A DNA stretch of 45,600 nucleotides, from NCBI GenBank assembly GCA_958443265.1, contig CAUCKA010000011.1, forward strand, positions 1-45,600. The letters run 5' to 3'. The position numbers and the translations under genes were made by a program. This document shows, in pieces, positions 41,977-45,600 of this stretch. Within the stretch, counting starts at the first letter, position 1, and each line of letters begins with the position of its first letter. The notes beneath the pieces are model-generated. The model did no database searches. It saw only the letters and a list, made by a program, of their open reading frames with translations, and was not told where the DNA came from. Source of the stretch: an uncultured Collinsella sp. Its GTDB lineage: Bacteria > Actinomycetota > Coriobacteriia > Coriobacteriales > Coriobacteriaceae.

Positions 41977-42015
41977 GAACAGGTCGGTCTACCTGCGCAA
42001 TTACAAATTCGTAAA

Positions 42016-42063
42016 CTTTTTTGAAAAAAGTGCTTGCACAGTTCTCGAATCATAGGTTATTAT
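42016..42063 (+). promoter_or_regulatory. tRNA-Leu promoter with upstream AT element
   Basis: TTGCAC (42034-42039) and TTATTA (42057-42062) are 17 bases apart. CTTTTTTGAAAAAAG (42016-42030) lies directly upstream and recurs in front of the tRNA-Gly gene. The transcript would start about 50 bases before the tRNA. Confidence 0.75.
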
Positions 42064-42120
42064 CTTCCTCGTTGAACGCGCGGGTCCAACAAAACGAACC
42101 GCGAATCAACAACATAGCAT

Positions 42121-42210
42121 GTCGGAGTGGCGGAATTGGCAGACGCGCTAGCTTGAGGTGCTAGTGACCGCTTTTTGGTCATGCGGGTTCAAGTCCCGCC
42201 TCCGACACCA
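42121..42210 (+). tRNA. tRNA-Leu(GAG)
   Basis: Acceptor GTCGGAG (42121-42127) pairs with CTCCGAC (42200-42206), followed by A73 and an encoded CCA. The anticodon arm CTAGC-TTGAGGT-GCTAG gives anticodon GAG (CUC/CUU codons). A long variable arm, GACC-GCTTTTT-GGTC, is typical of leucine tRNAs, and the T arm reads GCGGG-TTCAAGT-CCCGC. Confidence 0.97.
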
Positions 42211-42221
42211 TCGCATTTGAG

Positions 42222-42243
42222 AAGCCTCTTCGGAGGCTTTTTT
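42222..42243 (+). terminator. Terminator after tRNA-Leu
   Basis: AAGCCTC (42222-42228) and GAGGCTT (42233-42239) form a 7 bp stem with a TTCG loop and a T-run. It ends 26 bases before the SpoIIE-type gene. Confidence 0.9.
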
Positions 42244-42269
42244 GTTACCGATAGACGGTGAGGTCCTCG

Positions 42270-44615
42270 ATGGAAACGCCTGAACGCAACGAGTGGGCAG
42301 ACGTTGCCCAACTAGTCGAGATCACGAGCGATGCTGTCATCATCTGCGAGCTCGACGGAACCATTCTGCATGTGAATAATCGCTTACTTGGTTTGATGTG
42401 CGAGGAACGCGCCGACGTCATCGGCGGAGATGTTAAAGACGTCCTGTACTCGTCCGCTTTTGAACGTGCGACGGAACATCGTCTGCCATTTGAAACTGAT
42501 GGCTCCGAGAACGAACTGATGCTCAAGCTGAGTGACGGCTCTTTTATTCCCGTCTTGGTTCGTGCGGGCTCCGTAACGCCTCCACACATCTTTGGGCGCC
42601 GCGCACCACGTGTCCTGGTGGCGCTTCACAGTATCGAGGAACAGTATTCTCACGACCGGCAACTCAAGCGTGCGCTTTCGGAGCTTAGAGTGGCGAACAA
42701 GCGCCTCTCTGGCACGCTCTCGGTCATTATGAGTACCGTGGGCTCCGATGAGCTGCCCAGCCTACTTGATACCGTTTTGAACCAGCTTGTAGGAACGCTC
42801 GATGCTTCGGGTGCCGCTATCTATTTTTCTGAGAGCGGTGGTTTTAAACTTCGCGGTGTTTCCAAGGAGCTGTACGACAGCTACCTGCCTGAGTTTTTGC
42901 CGTATGGCGCTGGCATTCCGACGTATGTTCTTCGTGAGTCGCGTGCCTGTCGCTTGTCGATTCAACAGGACCTTGAGGGTGATAAGGTCGCCTCCGGTAT
43001 GTTCATGGATCTGGACAATCGTTCTAAGCACCTGTTGCGCATGCAGGATATGCCTCCGTACCGCAGCGAGATCTGTCTTCCCGTTTTTTACGGTACGCAG
43101 ATCCTTGGCGTGCTGGAAGTTGGTTGGAAACGCCCTCAGGCACCGCTCGCCTATGACGTTAATGTGCTCGAGGTCATTTGCGATTACCTGTCTATCCAGC
43201 TGGTCGGCATGGCATCGAGCCTTCGCTCCCGTCGCACGGCCGAGCTTGGCCGCTCGCTCAATGTCTTGCGTGACGAGTTGTTTACCTTTCTAGACGATTC
43301 CGCCGCGGCTACCCAGGCGGTATCGTCCGAGATCTGCAATATGCTCAACTGCCATTTTTGCCCTATTGAGTATGACGCCAGTCTGGATTCCTACGTCATA
43401 GATTTTGAAGGCGGCAGTCGCGTTGCTTTGCCGGACGATCCCGAGAAGCTTTTCTTTTCCACGACGGCGCCAGCGGCACGTCTGGGGGCTGGCCCTGATG
43501 GCTTTGAGGCATCTGTTTTGGGCGGCACGAGCGCCGAGGACCTTAAACACGTCCGTCTAACTCGCGTTGACGAATCGATGCCTATGGGAGGCTGGCTTAG
43601 GGCGCATGGCCTGCCTTGCCAGGGTCTCTACGTCGACGCCGGCATCGAGGCGGGGCGCCCGCGCTCTGAGGGCGATGGCAAGCACAGTAACGACGCGATC
43701 GTTCCTGCTTCTGTTGCGAAGGGCCCGACGACGCGCGCGCTGCTGCTTCGTGATGGTAGCCAAGAGCCGATTGATGACCTTGAATATGACTACTTGGTGC
43801 ACTTGGCTCATGACTTTGAACTGATCTATGAAGGCGAATCTCAAAAGCGTGAGGAGCGCCATATCGCTCAGACCCTTCAGATTGGCATGAGAAATTCACT
43901 GGGGGATGTTCCGGGAATCGCCGCCGATTCGGTGTACCTGTCGGCCACGAACTCGGCGTTGGTCGGCGGCGATTTCTATACGCTCATCCGTCTTCCCGAC
44001 GATTGCGCCGTCATGATTCTGGGCGATGTGTCTGGCAAAGGCATTGAGGCTGCATCGATGTCCGCGCTCGTCAAGACGGCCCTGACGGCATATGCCTGGG
44101 AGGGCGCTGGGCCGGCCCGCATGGCACGCTCCCTTAACAGCATGCTCATGGGCTTTTCAAGGGTCGAGACGTTCGTGACGGCCTTTATCGCCAAGATTGA
44201 CCTTAAAGCCGGACGTGCAACGTATTGTTCGGCGGGCCATCCTCCGACCATGGTCATCAGGCCAGAGTCGATGCCGCTGGGTGGCGGCGAGGCCCGTGGG
44301 GGGGAGGTCGAGCTGCTTGGATGCCAATCGGGGGTAATCGGTGCCTTTGAGAGCATGGTATACGAGACAGGCGTGTTTACGTTCGCTCCTGGTGACATGC
44401 TATTTATGTACACCGACGGAACAATCGAAGCGCGTGACCGCTCGGGTGCTTTCTTTGGCGAGCAGCGCCTTCGCGACCTTCTGCTCTCTGTCTCGGGTGA
44501 GGGCGTGTCGGGCATTTGCGGCAAGGTCTTGGGCGAGCTTGACCGATTTACCGAATCGGCGCTGGACGATGACATTGCATTGGTGTCCCTTGAGTTTTTA
44601 CGGGGTCGTTCATAG
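42270..44615 (+). CDS. SpoIIE-family PP2C phosphatase with PAS and GAF-like sensor domains
   Basis: PP2C phosphatases of this kind dephosphorylate anti-sigma-factor antagonists in partner-switching pathways. The 781-residue protein has a PAS-like segment (about 10-110, with SDAVIICELDGTILHVNNRLLGL), a short coiled linker, a GAF-like domain (about 155-310), a less clear second sensor region (about 325-510) and a C-terminal PP2C domain (about 555-778). Catalytic metal residues are visible in GGDFYTLI, GDVSGKGIEAASMSA, YTDGTIEARD and DDDIALV. No membrane segment is seen, so it senses a cytoplasmic cue. ATG 42270 has GAGG six bases upstream; GTG 42258 is possible. The STAS-kinase gene just downstream is its likely partner. 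Confidence 0.88.
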   Translation: METPERNEWADVAQLVEITSDAVIICELDGTILHVNNRLLGLMCEERADVIGGDVKDVLYSSAFERATEHRLPFETDGSENELMLKLSDGSFIPVLVRAGSVTPPHIFGRRAPRVLVALHSIEEQYSHDRQLKRALSELRVANKRLSGTLSVIMSTVGSDELPSLLDTVLNQLVGTLDASGAAIYFSESGGFKLRGVSKELYDSYLPEFLPYGAGIPTYVLRESRACRLSIQQDLEGDKVASGMFMDLDNRSKHLLRMQDMPPYRSEICLPVFYGTQILGVLEVGWKRPQAPLAYDVNVLEVICDYLSIQLVGMASSLRSRRTAELGRSLNVLRDELFTFLDDSAAATQAVSSEICNMLNCHFCPIEYDASLDSYVIDFEGGSRVALPDDPEKLFFSTTAPAARLGAGPDGFEASVLGGTSAEDLKHVRLTRVDESMPMGGWLRAHGLPCQGLYVDAGIEAGRPRSEGDGKHSNDAIVPASVAKGPTTRALLLRDGSQEPIDDLEYDYLVHLAHDFELIYEGESQKREERHIAQTLQIGMRNSLGDVPGIAADSVYLSATNSALVGGDFYTLIRLPDDCAVMILGDVSGKGIEAASMSALVKTALTAYAWEGAGPARMARSLNSMLMGFSRVETFVTAFIAKIDLKAGRATYCSAGHPPTMVIRPESMPLGGGEARGGEVELLGCQSGVIGAFESMVYETGVFTFAPGDMLFMYTDGTIEARDRSGAFFGEQRLRDLLLSVSGEGVSGICGKVLGELDRFTESALDDDIALVSLEFLRGRS

Positions 44616-44693
44616 ACGACGCTGGGCGGGCTGAATCCGTACGGTTGGGGAAACGAATGCATCGAGTGGGCTTTTTTGGGGAACCATGGTCGT

Positions 44694-45440
44694 ATGAATG
44701 AGTGGAATGACATAGTGGTTTTGACGCCACCAGGCGATATCGACATCGCCACGGTGCCTGCGCTGCGTCGGCGGTTGGATGCTTTGATTGGCCGCGGCGT
44801 GCGTCGTGTCGTCATCAACTGCCAGGCTGTTAGCTTTATCGATTCGACGGGCTTGGCATTCCTGCTTACGCGCGCTCGTGAGCTCATGAGGCGAGAAGGC
44901 CTGCTTTCGCTCGTCAATGCATCAGGTGAAGTTGTTCGCTTTTTGGAGATTGCCCGTCTTGTCGATATTCTTCATGTCGCGGGGCCGGCACGGGAGTCTA
45001 TTCCCGCCATTCCGGTGGGGGAGCTGCCTCGCTGGAGTAAGAGCGTCGAGGTCCGTCAGGGTATCGAGAATCTTCCATACTACCGACATCGCATCGCCGA
45101 ACTCCTTGAATCGCTTCCGTTGCGCCGTGACGAGCGCTACGATGTCGCGTTGGCGTCGGGGGAGGCGCTGGGTAATGCCTATGACCATGCGGGCGGTATC
45201 GGGTGCATCCTGACGGTTCAGGCCTATGGCGATCGCGTTGTGGTCGAGGTACTTGATCGAGGTGCCGGCTATTCTATCGATGAAACGAGCGAACCGGTCG
45301 CATCTGAGGAGCGCGGCCGTGGTATCAAGCTTATGCGTATGCTCGTCGATAACGTGGAGGTTGCTCGTCGTACGGACGGCGCCGGCACGCGCGTGCAGAT
45401 GGTGAAGCTGTTTAGCGGAGCGCTGGAATCGTGTGCCTAG
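44694..45440 (+). CDS. Fused STAS (anti-anti-sigma) and RsbW-like HATPase protein
   Basis: The 248-residue protein joins two normally separate switch components. Residues about 1-105 are a STAS domain with the phosphorylation motif FIDSTGLAFLL. Residues about 120-240 are a GHKL ATPase of the RsbW/SpoIIAB type, with N-box ASGEALGNAYDHAGG, G1 box EVLDRGAGY and G2 region RGRGIKLMRMLVD. RsbW-type kinases phosphorylate the serine of the STAS antagonist, so here kinase and substrate may lie in one chain. The phosphatase encoded just upstream would reverse it. ATG 44694 is preferred, with GGGGA 11 bases upstream. No sigma-factor gene lies in the window. Confidence 0.85.
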   Translation: MNEWNDIVVLTPPGDIDIATVPALRRRLDALIGRGVRRVVINCQAVSFIDSTGLAFLLTRARELMRREGLLSLVNASGEVVRFLEIARLVDILHVAGPARESIPAIPVGELPRWSKSVEVRQGIENLPYYRHRIAELLESLPLRRDERYDVALASGEALGNAYDHAGGIGCILTVQAYGDRVVVEVLDRGAGYSIDETSEPVASEERGRGIKLMRMLVDNVEVARRTDGAGTRVQMVKLFSGALESCA

Positions 45441-45487
45441 CCAATCGCTTTAGCGCGTTTAGCTACTAAGAACATGCGGCAGACAAG

Positions 45488-45533
45488 TTTTTTGAAAAAA
45501 GTACTTGCGTCTTTTGGACAACTCGCGTAAATT
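45488..45533 (+). promoter_or_regulatory. tRNA-Gly promoter with upstream AT element
   Basis: TTGCGT (45505-45510) and TAAATT (45528-45533) are 17 bases apart, with the tRNA about 12 bases later. TTTTTTGAAAAAAG (45488-45501) just upstream matches the element before tRNA-Leu. Confidence 0.7.
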
Positions 45534-45545
45534 AATAACCCGCAA

Positions 45546-45600
45546 GCGGACATGGCTCAGTTGGTAGAGCACAACCTTGCCAAGGTTGGGGTCGCGGGTT
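45546..45600 (+). tRNA. tRNA-Gly(GCC), truncated by the window end
   Basis: Starts with acceptor GCGGACA; the D arm reads GCTC-AGTTGGTA-GAGC, and the anticodon arm CAACC-TTGCCAA-GGTTG gives anticodon GCC. The sequence stops inside the T arm at position 45600. Confidence 0.93.

Noticed and set aside
41527..42024. Short open frames running through the fold-backs on both strands
   Set aside because: The two strands give near-identical peptides only because the DNA is palindromic. There is no start context or coding signal.
42270..45440. Evidence for sporulation
   Set aside because: SpoIIE-, SpoIIAA- and SpoIIAB-like domains and WhiA are widespread in non-sporulating bacteria, and no sporulation genes are present here.

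Overview
The window looks like a chromosomal backbone segment of a Coriobacteriia gut actinobacterium, most likely Collinsella or a close relative. The clues are a G+C-rich composition with strong C-ending codon preference in the expressed genes, Tat-type lipoproteins, and a gene order that matches the conserved actinobacterial backbone coaE-uvrB-uvrA-uvrC-rapZ-(yvcK)-whiA-gap-pgk-tpiA-secG. The genus call is inference; no 16S rRNA gene is present.

Layout. 1-3.7 kb (+): possible tail of an upstream gene, a terminator, then coaE, a lytic transglycosylase and uvrB. 3.8-9.9 kb (-): four genes on the opposite strand, read from right to left as an LTA-synthase-type membrane sulfatase, an Mrp/ApbC Fe-S ATPase, a BaiN/HI0933-type flavoprotein and a second large FAD-dependent protein. 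10.1-17.3 kb (+): uvrA, a YbaK-type tRNA deacylase, murJ and uvrC. The whole UvrABC excinuclease is therefore encoded within 16 kb.

17.3-28.1 kb (+) holds the main accessory block. A candidate structured leader RNA precedes a Dpp-family ABC transporter with a fused permease-ATPase (the SatABCD layout known for sialic acid uptake). A CE7-type acetyl esterase follows, then a paralogue of it that has lost the nucleophile serine, then a NanA-type lyase, a ROK kinase (NanK type) and NanE. Together these would import sialic acid, remove O-acetyl groups, split Neu5Ac to ManNAc and pyruvate, phosphorylate ManNAc and epimerise it to GlcNAc-6-P. This block sits between uvrC and rapZ, which are neighbours in other actinobacteria.

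28.1-35.3 kb (+): rapZ and whiA (yvcK is not between them), then the triose-phosphate operon gap-pgk-tpiA-gpmI and secG. 35.5-41.5 kb (+): a second, conventional five-gene Dpp/Opp transporter. 41.5-42.1 kb: a 600-base gene-free stretch made of two very large nested fold-backs and two smaller hairpins. 42.1-45.6 kb: tRNA-Leu(GAG), a SpoIIE-type phosphatase with PAS/GAF-like sensor regions, a single-chain STAS plus RsbW-like ATPase protein, and the 5' part of tRNA-Gly(GCC).

Most notable points: the Sat-type sialic acid locus with its pseudo-esterase and leader; four 95-132 base nested fold-back elements in intergenic DNA; the anti-sigma/anti-anti-sigma fusion; a shared AAAACGTT-type motif upstream of three carbon-uptake or glycolysis operons; and a UvrC with an altered cysteine cluster.
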